DNA of 64,000 nucleotides from DASZQL01 sp964391865 (GCA_964391865.1 CAYMNQ010000002.1:310001-374000); one strand, 5' to 3'; numbered from the stretch's first letter, positions 52,067-61,207 are shown. Program-made: numbers and translations. Notes: generated by a model from the letters alone, not told the origin.

Positions 52067-52509
52067 GGGGCTTGAGGTTCGGAACAAACACTGCGGAGGT
52101 GCGTGATGCGCCGGGATCACCGGGGGCTTGAGGCGTTCAAATTGACGGACGAACTTGTATTGAGTGTGTACGCCGCGACGCGATCCTTACCCGAAGGAAG
52201 AGCTCTTCGGGCTGACGGCGCAACTCCGACGTGCCGCGATATTTGCTGCCGCGAACATCGTGGAAGGCTGTGCGCGCGACACCGAAAGCGACTATGTGCG
52301 ATTTTTGCACATGGCGTTCGGCTCGCTGCGCGAGACCGGCTATCACATTTCACTGGCGGCGAGACTCGGCTACTTGGCCCAAGAAGCGGCCGACGCGCTG
52401 GATGAAAAGTACAACCACGCGGCCCGAGTGCTCTCAGGACTCATCCGAGTCCGCGAGCAGGAGATGACCTAATCGCTGGGCTCCTTTCCGGCCCCAAGCC
52501 TCAAGCCCC
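52067..52509. repeat. GGGGCTTGAGG repeats around the S23-type gene
   Basis: GGGGCTTGAGG occurs at 52067-52077 and, within the gene start, at 52123-52133. Its reverse complement is at 52499-52509 just after the gene. The outer copies form an 11-base inverted repeat that brackets the coding region. Confidence 0.55.
52106..52472 (+). pseudogene. Frameshifted S23-type four-helix-bundle protein gene
   Basis: The first part, from ATG 52106 (GGAGGT five bases upstream), reads MRRDHRGLEAFKLTDELVLS then VYAATRSLP. The rest continues in the next frame as KEELFGLTAQLRRAAIFAAA, NIVEGCARDTESDYVRFLHM, AFGSLRETGYHISLAARLGY. Together they match the whole four-helix-bundle (23S rRNA intervening-sequence protein) family. 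Removing one C from CCC at 52190-52192 restores SLPKEELFGL, the expected family sequence. It is either a single-base insertion that inactivated the gene or a sequencing error. Function of the family is unknown. Confidence 0.8.
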
Positions 52510-53151
52510 TCCAAACGCCTTCTTGTAATCCGCCAAGAACTTCTCGAGCCCCTGATCCGTCAGCGGGTGTTTCATCATTTGCTGGATGACGCTGAAGGGC
52601 ACCGTTGCCACGTCCGCGCCGAGCAAGGCGCAGTCGACCATGTGCTTCGGGTGGCGGATGCTGGCGGCGAGGATTTTGGTCTGGAAGCCGTAGTTGTCGT
52701 AGATCTGCCGGATCTTGCGGATGAGTTCGGTGCCGTCCTCGGCGATGTCGTCGATGCGCCCGATGAACGGGCTGACGAGGAACGCGCCGGCTTTCGCGAC
52801 CATCATCGCCTGCAGCGGCTGGAAGCAGAGCGTGAGGTTGGTCTTGATGCCGTCGTCGGCGAACGCCTTGCACGCCTTCAAGCCATCAACGGTGCTCGGC
52901 AGCTTGACGACGATGTTGTCGGCGATCTTGGCGCGCTCGCGCCCTTCCTTCATCATGCCGTTGAAATCGGTGGCGATCACTTCCGCCGACACGGGCCCTT
53001 CGACGATCTCGCAGATCTCGGCGAGTCGCTTGCCGTAGTCGGTCTTCTCCTTGGCGATGAGCGAGGGGTTGGTGGTCACGCCGTCGAGCACGCCCAGAGC
53101 GGCGGCCTGCTTGATCTCGTCGAGATTCGCGGTATCGATGTACAGTTCCAT
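52501..53151 (-). CDS. tal: Transaldolase (TalC/MipB-type)
   Basis: 216 residues, the short class. MELYIDTANLDEIKQAAALG, VLDGVTTNPSLIAKEKTDYG, NIVVKLPSTVDGLKACKAFA with the Schiff-base Lys in VVKLP, FLVSPFIGRIDDIAEDG and KILAASIRHPKHMVDCALLG are typical. It interconverts sedoheptulose 7-phosphate and glyceraldehyde 3-phosphate with erythrose 4-phosphate and fructose 6-phosphate; fructose-6-phosphate aldolase activity is an alternative in this subfamily. GGAGG precedes ATG 53151. It complements gnd in the pentose phosphate pathway. Confidence 0.93.
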   Translation of the reverse strand: MELYIDTANLDEIKQAAALGVLDGVTTNPSLIAKEKTDYGKRLAEICEIVEGPVSAEVIATDFNGMMKEGRERAKIADNIVVKLPSTVDGLKACKAFADDGIKTNLTLCFQPLQAMMVAKAGAFLVSPFIGRIDDIAEDGTELIRKIRQIYDNYGFQTKILAASIRHPKHMVDCALLGADVATVPFSVIQQMMKHPLTDQGLEKFLADYKKAFGGA

Positions 53152-53364
53152 GGCGGGCCTCCGGGCGTGAAGGGGGGAGCGGGCGAACGGCGGTCGGCGA
53201 TCAGCGCTCGGCCGGACACACACTGAGAACATCGGTCCGATGCCGGTCGGTGATCGGGGGGATCAGTGAACTCTAGGAGTTTATCGGGCCTGAACGGGCG
53301 CGTGCGGCGACCACCGGGTGGGTGGGCCCTCAGCACTCAGCACTCGTTTCTCAGCACTTCGCCG

Positions 53365-54981
53365 TTATTTCCCGCCTGAAACCAGCAGCAGGATCGAGAC
53401 CAGCGTCATCACGAACGCGAAGACGCCCAGGCCGACGACGAGGGCCGTCAACGTCTTGATGCGCGGGTCAACCTTCGGGGTTGAACGATCGACCGGGATT
53501 TCGGTGACCTTCGAGCTCTCGATGCGGACAAGCTCCGCCACCTCGGCGGCAGGTGTTTCGTCTTTGTGCGCGATGGGCGGCAGCTCGCCGCGGCGGACGG
53601 CACGGAGATCCGTGAGCAGGTCGTCGCAGTTCTTGTACCGGTCCTTGCGGCTCTTGGCCATCATCATCTCGATGACCTCGCTGATGCCGGTGGACAGCTT
53701 TGCGTTGACGTGGTCGGGCGCAACGAGTTCGCTCTTGAGGTGCTTCTGCATCACCTCGCTGGGGTTCTTGCCGTTGTACGGCACGTTGCCCGTGACCATG
53801 TGATAGAGCGTGGCGCCGAGAGAGTAGATGTCGGCCTGCGCGTTGATGTTCACCTCTCCCCGGATCTGCTCGGGGGAGATGTAGTAGGGCGTGCCGTAGG
53901 CCTTGCCTGCTTCCGCGAGCGCGGCCTCTTTGTCATCGATCGCGCGCGCCAGACCAAGGTCCGCCACCTTCACGACGCCCTGGGGCGTGATCATGATGTT
54001 CTTGGGCTTGATGTCGCGGTGGATCAGCCCCTTGGCGTGCGCGTGCTGCAGTGCCTCGGCGACCGCGATCGCGATGTCCGTGGCTTCCTTCTCGTTGAAG
54101 CGCTTGCTCGCAACGATCGCGTCATGCACCGTCTGCCCGTCGACGAACTCCATCACGAAGTAGTGGAATTCGCCCGCGTTGCCGACGTCGAACGCCTGCA
54201 CGATATTCGGGTGATTGAGCTGCGCCGCGGCGCGGCCCTCGGCGTAGAAGCGGTCGATGAACTGCCGGTTATTCGAGTACTTCCGCGGCAGCACCTTGAT
54301 CGCGACCATGCGGTCGAGGCTGAGCTGGCGGGCTTTGAAGACGGTCGCCATCGCGCCCGCGCCGAGCTTGCCGAGAATCTGGTAGCCGGGGATGCGCTGG
54401 CCCGAGCGGACCTCATCGACGTACGCTTTCAGCCGCGTGATCTGACGCTCGGTGACGATGCCGTCTTCAACAAGGATGGAGGAGAGGGTGCGCTGGTTCG
54501 GGTCGTCGCCGCGCTTGCGGAGCGCCGAGGCGATCTCGTCTTCGGTGGCGAGTTTCTGATCGATGATCGCCTTGCCGAGGATCGTGTCGGCGGAGGTGGT
54601 GCCCGGATCGCCGCCGCCTTTCGCGGCGAGCATGCCGATCGTATCGACCGGGAGCGCGGTCGAGCCCGGCGCGCTCGGCATCCCCGTCTCGCCCGGCAGC
54701 TTGAGCGGGACGGTATCGCTCGGCAGCGGCAGGCGCGACTCGGCGCTGGTGTCGGGTTGGTTGGGCGCGGGGTTCGTGAGCACTGCTTCCTGTCGCACCT
54801 TCCGGGCATTCAAACTAGACCCGTCGGTCGGGCGTGTCAACGATCCAGACCCGCCGGCCGTCGGCGAACCCGCGCCGCCAGATGAACGCGCCGGCGCCGC
54901 GGGGGTCGGCGAGTCGTAGAGCGAGGGGCGCGCGCTCTGCCTAGAACTCTGACCGAACTGTCCGCCGTCCTTGGAGCGCAT
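53365..54981 (-). CDS. Membrane-anchored Ser/Thr protein kinase with MshEN-like N-terminal segment
   Basis: 538 residues. An Ala/Pro/Ser-rich N-terminus precedes two helix-turn segments, LGKAIIDQKLATEDEIASAL and LSSILVEDGIVTERQITRLK (about residues 132-185), that resemble MshEN motifs of GspE/PilB. The kinase domain (about 200-460) has GKLGAGAMATVFKA, VAIKVL, HRDIKPKNIMI, VADLGLAR (DLG for DFG) and GTPYYISPEQIRGEV, so all catalytic residues are present. A membrane helix lies near the C-terminus (LTALVVGLGVFAFVMTLVSI). Unlike most PknB-like proteins there are no PASTA repeats and little lies beyond the helix. Targets are unknown. Confidence 0.88.
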   Translation of the reverse strand: MRSKDGGQFGQSSRQSARPSLYDSPTPAAPARSSGGAGSPTAGGSGSLTRPTDGSSLNARKVRQEAVLTNPAPNQPDTSAESRLPLPSDTVPLKLPGETGMPSAPGSTALPVDTIGMLAAKGGGDPGTTSADTILGKAIIDQKLATEDEIASALRKRGDDPNQRTLSSILVEDGIVTERQITRLKAYVDEVRSGQRIPGYQILGKLGAGAMATVFKARQLSLDRMVAIKVLPRKYSNNRQFIDRFYAEGRAAAQLNHPNIVQAFDVGNAGEFHYFVMEFVDGQTVHDAIVASKRFNEKEATDIAIAVAEALQHAHAKGLIHRDIKPKNIMITPQGVVKVADLGLARAIDDKEAALAEAGKAYGTPYYISPEQIRGEVNINAQADIYSLGATLYHMVTGNVPYNGKNPSEVMQKHLKSELVAPDHVNAKLSTGISEVIEMMMAKSRKDRYKNCDDLLTDLRAVRRGELPPIAHKDETPAAEVAELVRIESSKVTEIPVDRSTPKVDPRIKTLTALVVGLGVFAFVMTLVSILLLVSGGK

Positions 54982-55282
54982 GATCCCGGGGAAGCCTTTC
55001 CGTCATAAAGGTCGATCTCGACTCCTCCGGGGTGACTATTCGAGTGATCGGCTGCGACAGTTCCCGCGAGAACCCGAAGCGCGAGAAGAGGGGCAATCTG
55101 CATGCAAATCCACCGTTCGGGCGACACGCATGCAGCGCGAAAATGCACGATGCGGTTGACGGATTCCTAACACGATCCAAATAAGCCCCTCGATCATCGT
55201 GGGCGGATGACAGGTTTTCCCCGTTCCGTGACCGCGGCGCGCGAAGATGGGCGGTTGGTTGGATGACGCCGATGGCGGCGGG
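54982..55282. other. Intergenic, 301 bases
   Basis: Upstream region of the kinase gene and downstream region of the HMA-MauE gene. No gene, repeat or T-tract terminator was recognised. Confidence 0.35.
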
Positions 55283-56041
55283 TCACGGCCAAAGAAGCAT
55301 CGCCGCGGCCATCGCGGCCATTCCCACGTCTTCGACGAGCGTGACCGTAGTCATGGGCAGGTTGAGCGCGGTGCCGAGGCAGGCGCAGCGGATGTTCGAC
55401 CTCCGCATCAGCGCGCGGAGCACGCCGAGCGAGCCGAACAGCATCAGCGCGAGGGCCACGCTGTTGGTGATGGTCGGCTGCCAGCGGAGCAGGTATGCGA
55501 CGCCCAGCGCCAGTTCGATGAATGGATAGATGAAGCCCCATCTCGGCCACTCGCGCGCGAGCAGGTCGTAGCTGGCGTACGCCGACACGAACCCGCGCAG
55601 GTCGAGCAACTTGAAGAAGGAAAAGACGAGGAAGAACCCGGCCATAAAGTGGTTCATGAAGACGTGCACCGCCGGCGCGCTCTCGTGCGCGTGGGCATCC
55701 CCGGGCAGCGCGAACGCGATGAGTGCTGGGATGCCGGCGATGTAGCCGACGATCAGCGCGAGCGGGTAGAGGCTGGGCTTGCGCGCAGGGGCTGCGGCGG
55801 CGTCGGGGTCGGGGTCGTAGCTGGCCGTGAGTTCGGAGCCCAGCGCGTACGCGCCGGCCGAGCGGACGGCGGCCGCGAGCGCCTCAGTCGCCACCGGACC
55901 ACCGAATTCGATCGTCGCCCGCGGCGGGTTCAACGACACCTCAGCCGCGGACACGCCCAACACCGCCCGGAGCGCGTCGCCCACTTTCTGAACGCACGAC
56001 TGACAGTGAAGCCCCGAGAGGTTAAATGTGTGCTTCGCCAT
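55283..56041 (-). CDS. Heavy-metal-associated domain fused to MauE/DoxX-type membrane protein
   Basis: 252 residues. An N-terminal HMA domain with GLHCQSCVQKV (metal-binding CxxC near residues 13-16), an Ala-rich linker, then a MauE/DoxX-like module with four membrane helices (LIVGYIAGIPALIAFALPG, MAGFFLVFSFFKLLDL, YPFIELALGVAYLL, VALALMLFGSLGVLRAL). A conserved CACLGTALNLPMTTVTLVED follows. A short HAHES segment could also bind metal. The combination suggests copper or redox-linked traffic at the membrane. GGGGAG lies nine bases before ATG 56041. A CusF-like protein is encoded at 63.3 kb. Confidence 0.82.
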   Translation of the reverse strand: MAKHTFNLSGLHCQSCVQKVGDALRAVLGVSAAEVSLNPPRATIEFGGPVATEALAAAVRSAGAYALGSELTASYDPDPDAAAAPARKPSLYPLALIVGYIAGIPALIAFALPGDAHAHESAPAVHVFMNHFMAGFFLVFSFFKLLDLRGFVSAYASYDLLAREWPRWGFIYPFIELALGVAYLLRWQPTITNSVALALMLFGSLGVLRALMRRSNIRCACLGTALNLPMTTVTLVEDVGMAAMAAAMLLWP

Positions 56042-56086
56042 ACCGATTGCTCCCCCGCGGGGAATCGTAGGCGCGAGACTCGCGGG

Positions 56087-58120
56087 TCATCGCAACGACT
56101 TGAGCTCGGCCCGGACCTCCTCCAGCCGGGCGCGCACGTGCGCGTGCTGGTGCGGGAACGCCGCGTCGGTCAGTACCTCCAGCGCGCCGCTGTAGCACTG
56201 CGACGCTTCCTGAAGGTTCTCGCGTCGGTCCTCGTCGTCGTTGAGGAGTGCGTATGCGTGCCCAAGATTGGCGCGGGTCTTCGCCCAGTCGACGGGGAAC
56301 GCAGCGCGCGTGCGGACGTCGAGCGCTCTGGTGAAGCATTCGATCGCTTCGTCGATGTGGCGCGAGTTCGGGACGTTGGGGAGCGCGAGCAGCGCGTTGC
56401 CCAGGTTGTTCTGCGTCGACGCCCACTCGGCGGGGGCGGTCGAGCGCGTGCGGACGTCCAGCGCGCCCTTGTAGCACGCGATCGCGCGCCGGAGATTCTT
56501 CTCGCGTTCGTCCCCCTCCGCGGGCATCAGCGCCCACGCGTTCCCCAGATTGTTCTGAGTGGCCGCCCACTCGCTGCGGCGCTGCTGCTGCGACCAGACT
56601 TCGAGCGCCGCCGAGTGGCAGGCGATCGCTTTCTCGATGTTCGCTTTGTGCTGATCGGGCGACTCCGAGGGGCACTGGATCCACGCGTTGCCCAGATTGT
56701 TCTGGAGCTGCGCCCAGCTCGAGGGGTGCGCCTCGCGCGTGCGCACGCTGAGAGCGGCGTTGAAGAACTCGATGGCGCGCTGCACGTTCACCACGCGGAT
56801 GCCCGAGGGGAGCTTCTCCCACGCATGACCCAGGTTGTTCTGGATCACCGCCCACTGGTCCGGGTGCGTCTCGCGCGTCCACACCTCTGCGGCGCGGTTG
56901 AAGCATGTCATGGCGCGCTGCAGGTTCTCGAGATGCTTGCCCGAGGGCAGCGCCTGCCACGCGGAGCCCAGGTGCAGGTGCGTCTCGGCCCACCACTCGG
57001 GCTCGTCGTCGCGCGAGATCGTCTGGGCGGCGGACTCGAAGCACTCGATCGCGTGGCGCAGGTTCGCGTCGCGCTCGCCCGCGTGCAGGTGCATCCACGC
57101 CATCCCCAGCAGGATCCGCCCGCGGACCCACGCCGGCGTGCCGATTTTCATCGAGCGCACCGTGTCCGTCAGCAGGTCGATTGCTTCCTTGCTGTGCGCA
57201 TCGACCGAGCCGCGCTGGCAGCGCAGCAGGCACGCGGCGAGGTTCCGCCGAGCGCGAAAATCGTCCCGGCGCGTGCGCGCCTGCCGGTAGATCGGGGCGG
57301 CGTCGTCGTAGCGCTTCTCGAAATAGAGCCGGTCGGCCTGCAGCGTCATCAACTCGGCTGGGTCCAGCATGCCATCGAGCCGGGCCAGGGCAGCTTCGGC
57401 GGCTGGGAAGTCGTTCCTCGCCAGCGCCACCACCGTCAGCGCCAGCGGGTGCGCGCACGCCGACAAGCGCTCGATGGCGCTGCTCGCGCCCGTCGGCGGG
57501 CGGACGCCCGCGATCGTCTCGCCCGGGCGCTTGTCGTCCAGCCACACGGCGCGGACCAACTCGATGTCGTGCTCCTGCTCGGGCGTGAGCGCGTCGAAGA
57601 GCGCCGCGGGCGCCGTTCCCTCGCCCCCGGTGCCGCCGACACTCTCGGTCAGCGGGCCATCGAGCCAGTTCATGTAGTCATCGAGGCGCGTTTCAAGCCC
57701 ATCCCCCTGCGCCGCGATCCACTTGTTCACACCCACGCTGAGTGTCGCGTGGTGCGCGAGCGTCTGCTCCGCGACGGTGGGGATCGCCGACAGGGTCTGG
57801 TGCCAGGCGCGGGCGCGGTCTTGCGAGATAAGCGGGTGCTTTCGCTTGCCCGACGCGATCGCTTCGACCGAGCGCTTCAGCGTGCCGTAGCGGCACACGA
57901 GCTGCGCGAGAAACGCGCGGATCTGTTCCACATCGGCGGAGGCTTGATGGATCGGGGCGGCGATCGACTCGGCGACCAGGCGCATCAAGCCGTGGACCGC
58001 GTGCAAGCCGGCGTGCGGCGGCGTGGTCCCCGGATCGCCGGCGGCACGCACCGCGCCGGCACTGATACCCCCGACGGCGATCACCAGCTTCGACATCACC
58101 CTGCCCGAAGCCATACGCAC
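56087..58120 (-). CDS. Large TPR-repeat protein
   Basis: 677 residues from GTG 58120, chosen because GGAGGG (58134-58129) lies eight bases upstream; ATG 58114, ATG 58096 and ATG 58177 are in frame. The N-terminal 350 residues are helical without a recognised domain. From about residue 330 onward there are seven or more long tetratricopeptide-like units containing W-x3-QNNLGNAW and A-x2-C/F-x3-AL-V/E, such as WAVIQNNLGHAWEKLP and WASTQNNLGNALLALP. The unit length of about 50 is longer than canonical 34-residue TPRs. It probably mediates protein contacts. It is on the same strand downstream of the REC-XRE regulator with 94 bases between. Confidence 0.78.
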   Translation of the reverse strand: MRMASGRVMSKLVIAVGGISAGAVRAAGDPGTTPPHAGLHAVHGLMRLVAESIAAPIHQASADVEQIRAFLAQLVCRYGTLKRSVEAIASGKRKHPLISQDRARAWHQTLSAIPTVAEQTLAHHATLSVGVNKWIAAQGDGLETRLDDYMNWLDGPLTESVGGTGGEGTAPAALFDALTPEQEHDIELVRAVWLDDKRPGETIAGVRPPTGASSAIERLSACAHPLALTVVALARNDFPAAEAALARLDGMLDPAELMTLQADRLYFEKRYDDAAPIYRQARTRRDDFRARRNLAACLLRCQRGSVDAHSKEAIDLLTDTVRSMKIGTPAWVRGRILLGMAWMHLHAGERDANLRHAIECFESAAQTISRDDEPEWWAETHLHLGSAWQALPSGKHLENLQRAMTCFNRAAEVWTRETHPDQWAVIQNNLGHAWEKLPSGIRVVNVQRAIEFFNAALSVRTREAHPSSWAQLQNNLGNAWIQCPSESPDQHKANIEKAIACHSAALEVWSQQQRRSEWAATQNNLGNAWALMPAEGDEREKNLRRAIACYKGALDVRTRSTAPAEWASTQNNLGNALLALPNVPNSRHIDEAIECFTRALDVRTRAAFPVDWAKTRANLGHAYALLNDDEDRRENLQEASQCYSGALEVLTDAAFPHQHAHVRARLEEVRAELKSLR

Positions 58121-58214
58121 GAGTGTATCCCTCCAGCCGAGGCACCGATAGCGCCACCTCCGCCGACGACACTTCATTCGGACGCGCGGGCGGGCTGTTT
58201 CGTTGCACAGGTCG

Positions 58215-58886
58215 TCAGAACCCCGCGGCCCGCCACCACTCGCTCGGCTGCGCGCCGAGGGCCGACGCGATGGCGAGGAAACTCTCCATGCTGGGCAGGT
58301 GCGCCCCGCGCTCGATGCTGGATAGCTGGCTGACGCTCACGCCCGACGACTCCGAGAGTTCTTTCAACGTCCAGCCGCGCTCGGTGCGGGCGATGCGGAT
58401 CTGCCGCCCGAGTTCATGGCGCAGCCGGTCCTGCGGCCGGCCGCCCAGATTGAACGCCGCCGCCGCCTGCGCGAGTGACGCACGCAGCTCGTCGATCGAG
58501 AACGGCTTGGCGAGATAATCGAAGACATCCTGCTTGAATGTCTGGCGCATGGTCTGCAGCGAGGGGTAGCCCGTGACGACGATCACGCACAGGCGGTGCC
58601 AGCGCTTGCGGATCTCGTTCAGCACATCCTCGCCCGAGTAGCGTCCCATCTTCATGTCGAGCAGGACGACATCCGGCAGGCGCGCTTCGTTCATCGCGTA
58701 AAACTCGTCGGGCGTGCCGGCGACGCGCACGTCGTGCCCCTCGCTGGTCAGCACTTGGCGGATGTACTCGCGGAAGTCCGCGTCATCATCCATCGCCACG
58801 ATCGACAGCGGCGGGACGTTCGGCGCGGTGGCCGAACTCTCCCCCACTGCCGCGGTCGGCACGCTCATCTTCGCAGCGTCGTTCAT
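58215..58886 (-). CDS. Response regulator with receiver domain fused to XRE-type HTH
   Basis: 223 residues. Receiver domain: VAMDDDADFREYIRQVL (acidic pocket), phospho-acceptor Asp in VVLLDMKMGRYSGEDVL near residue 76, VTGYPS with Thr and DYLAKPFS with Lys. The C-terminal domain is a Cro/CI-type HTH: IRIARTERGWTLKELSESSG, VSVSQLSSIERGAHLPSMES, FLAIASALG. This output domain is rare in response regulators, which normally use OmpR, NarL or NtrC outputs. It overlaps the histidine kinase gene by four bases (ATGA), so the two are cognate partners. Target genes are unknown. Confidence 0.9.
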   Translation of the reverse strand: MNDAAKMSVPTAAVGESSATAPNVPPLSIVAMDDDADFREYIRQVLTSEGHDVRVAGTPDEFYAMNEARLPDVVLLDMKMGRYSGEDVLNEIRKRWHRLCVIVVTGYPSLQTMRQTFKQDVFDYLAKPFSIDELRASLAQAAAAFNLGGRPQDRLRHELGRQIRIARTERGWTLKELSESSGVSVSQLSSIERGAHLPSMESFLAIASALGAQPSEWWRAAGF

Positions 58887-60451
58887 ACGTTCGCCCCAGC
58901 GTAACCGGGCAAGCCGCCCGACGTGGAGTTGCCGGCGTCGCCCGCGGCGTCGGCGGGGAGCATCACTTCAAATTCCGCGCCGGACTCACTCGATCCCTGC
59001 GGCCCGGTGTTGCGCGCCAGCAGCACCCCGCCGTGCTCCTTGACGATCCCCTCCGCGACGGCGAGCCCCAGGCCTGTGCCGTGCGAATCGAGGCGCGTAC
59101 TGGTGAACGGCTCGAACAACCGAGTGAACATCTCCGGCGCGATGCCCGGTCCGGTGTCTGAGACGGTGATCGAGAGCCACCGCCGCCCGTCGCGGTCCGC
59201 CTCGGCGGCGGTGATGGTGATCCGTCTTGCGCGTTCGCCCGGCTCCATGGCGTCGATCGCGTTGCGCAGCAGGTTCACAAACACCTGTGTCAGCCGGTCG
59301 GGGTCCCCCACAGCGCGCGTGCCGTGGGCGACGCGGTCGACGAACTCGACCTGGCGCGCATCGCGGTCGAGGCTGACGAGCGTCCACGCCTCGCGGATGA
59401 TCTCCGCCATGTCGAACGGGCGCGACGTGGGCGGGCGGACGCGCGCGAAGTCCAGCAGACTGTCGCCCAGGCGTTCGAGCCGCGTGACGACGCGGTGCAT
59501 CAGCGCCGCGCGCTCGGGATCGACGCCCTTCGCCGGGTTCCGCGCGATGTCCTCGACGCTGCCCTTCAGCACTGCGAGCGGCGTGTTCAACTCGTGCGCG
59601 ATGCCGGCGGACATCATGCCCAGGCTCGCCAGCCGGTCCTGGTCCTCGAGATTCCGTCGCGCGGTTTCGAGCAGGTGGTTCTTTCTCCGCAGCTCCGCGG
59701 CCCCGTTTTCGAGGCGCTGCAACGCGACTTCCAACTCGTGCTCCTTCTCGCGCAGCTTCAGGATCGACTGGTTCCGCGAGCGCATGATCTCGCCAAGCTC
59801 GTCCTGCGGGATCTGCGGCGTGGGGATCAGCTCTTCCTCGCGCACGCCCTCCTGCACCGCGAGGTCGGCCCGGCGGAGGCGCTCGATCGGGCCGTACACC
59901 TGCTTGGGCAGCACGAACACCTCGAGCGTCAGCGCGATCACGCCGTAGACGGACAGCAGCGCGACGATGAGCAACAGATACAGCCTGTTGACCACCGAGC
60001 GCGCGCTGACCGAGCGATCGGCGGCACGGAGAAACCGGTCCGACACGGAATCGTACCGCAGCGCGATGGGCGAGCCGTCGTCGCCGCGGGTCAGCACTGT
60101 CTGATCGGCGGCGGTGCGGAGGCGCTGGACCGTGTTCTCCGGGATTTCCAGTTCATTCGCGCTGCCGCGCGCGAACGCCAGCCCCTCGACCTTCATCGCC
60201 ATCGCCTTCTCGGGCGACGCAAGGAGTAATTCCATCGCCAGCCGGCACTCACGCTCCTCCGCCTGACTGACCAGCTCTGTGATCGGCACGCGCAGCGCGA
60301 GCAGCAGGATGACTCCCAGCGCCAGCGAGAAGGCGGTATGCAGCACGATGAGCTTGGTGCGGATGCTGGTGACGCGCGGGCGGAACCCGCGCCGGAACGC
60401 CGCCGTCGCGCTCGGGCCGCCGCCCGGCTTGTTCGGCGCGCCGGCGTTCAT
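58883..60451 (-). CDS. Membrane sensor histidine kinase
   Basis: 522 residues from ATG 60451, overlapping the upstream stop by one base. Two membrane helices (about 34-55 and 172-198, SVVNRLYLLLIVALLSVYGV) flank a periplasmic domain of about 115 residues with no recognised fold. Then come a HAMP/coiled-coil stretch (EHELEVALQRLENGAAELRR), the H-box MSAGIAHELNTPLAVLKGSV near residue 293, N-box QVFVNLLRNAIDAM, G1 VSDTGPGIAP, and G2 GTGLGLAVAEGIVKEHGG. All catalytic boxes are present. It is the partner of the REC-XRE regulator. Confidence 0.93.
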   Translation of the reverse strand: MNAGAPNKPGGGPSATAAFRRGFRPRVTSIRTKLIVLHTAFSLALGVILLLALRVPITELVSQAEERECRLAMELLLASPEKAMAMKVEGLAFARGSANELEIPENTVQRLRTAADQTVLTRGDDGSPIALRYDSVSDRFLRAADRSVSARSVVNRLYLLLIVALLSVYGVIALTLEVFVLPKQVYGPIERLRRADLAVQEGVREEELIPTPQIPQDELGEIMRSRNQSILKLREKEHELEVALQRLENGAAELRRKNHLLETARRNLEDQDRLASLGMMSAGIAHELNTPLAVLKGSVEDIARNPAKGVDPERAALMHRVVTRLERLGDSLLDFARVRPPTSRPFDMAEIIREAWTLVSLDRDARQVEFVDRVAHGTRAVGDPDRLTQVFVNLLRNAIDAMEPGERARRITITAAEADRDGRRWLSITVSDTGPGIAPEMFTRLFEPFTSTRLDSHGTGLGLAVAEGIVKEHGGVLLARNTGPQGSSESGAEFEVMLPADAAGDAGNSTSGGLPGYAGANV

Positions 60452-61128
60452 CAGTTGACTGTCCCCGACCCCGCCCCCGACGGTTTCGGCACCGAGAGAG
60501 GGTTCTCCTTCAACGGCAGCGCATCGCGCCCACCGGCGGGGTTGCGCCACGCCATCAGGTCGAGCAGCACATACGCCGCCACCGCGAGCACACCGATGAA
60601 CGCGGCGAGGGTCACCGCCGCGCGCACGCGCCGGCGGCGACGCGCGCGCGCCATGGCGTCCATCGCGCGTCGAACCGCGCCAGAAGCATCCGCGCCCGCC
60701 GTCGCCGAGCGCAGCTCGCCGACGGCACCCTTCATCGCGGAACCGACCGCGCCGCGCAAACGATCATCCGCGGCGCGCAAGTTCGCGCCGATGAAGTCCC
60801 TCGGCAGGTCGAACACCAGCGCCAGCCGCGCCTCATCGAATCCCTCAACCCGCGCCAGCATCCACAGTTCTAAGTCCGTGGGCGGAAGGGCGGCGGCGGC
60901 GCGCCACAGATCGCCCGCGCCGCCGCTGAAGACATCCTCGGGCGTGCGCCCGCGCCTCGGGCGGCAGAGCGCCGCGAGGCGCGCATCGAACCGCGCCGCC
61001 GCCGCGCGAGAGACATCCGGGAACGACACACACGCCGCGGCGAGTGCCTCCGCGGCATACCCGCGATGCCCCGTCAGCAGCAGCGCCCGCCGATAGTCCG
61101 CCGACAATCTGGATGCAAGTTCATTCAC
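60451..61128 (-). CDS. Membrane-anchored protein with sigma-70 region-4-like domain
   Basis: 225 residues from GTG 61128; the frame continues to ATG 61203, but that leaves only 16 bases to the divergent scoA start. The middle part LPPTDLELWMLARVEGFDEA followed by RLALVFDLPRDFIGANLRAA and DDRLRGAV aligns with sigma-70 region 4 of ECF factors (LP-x-REV-x-L-R-x-VEG ... LG-I-P-x-GTVKSRL-x-RA). The N-terminal segment is reminiscent of a degraded region 2. A basic patch (ARARRRRRRVRAA) leads to one C-terminal membrane helix (VTLAAFIGVLAVAAYVLLDL). It is probably a non-catalytic or regulatory derivative of a sigma factor. It heads the kinase/regulator operon. Confidence 0.6.
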   Translation of the reverse strand: MNELASRLSADYRRALLLTGHRGYAAEALAAACVSFPDVSRAAAARFDARLAALCRPRRGRTPEDVFSGGAGDLWRAAAALPPTDLELWMLARVEGFDEARLALVFDLPRDFIGANLRAADDRLRGAVGSAMKGAVGELRSATAGADASGAVRRAMDAMARARRRRRVRAAVTLAAFIGVLAVAAYVLLDLMAWRNPAGGRDALPLKENPLSVPKPSGAGSGTVN

Positions 61129-61207
61129 CGCACTATCGTTGCCGACTGGCGGGTTCCGGTCAACGAACGGGGGGTGCCGGATCGCCCGAAACCTCTCGGG
61201 CATGTGC

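Noticed and set aside
55247..58333. 1028-codon plus-strand frame opposite the HMA-MauE and TPR genes
   Set aside because: It runs across two genes and into a third, has an Arg-rich low-complexity product, and no ribosome site; it is antisense shadow.
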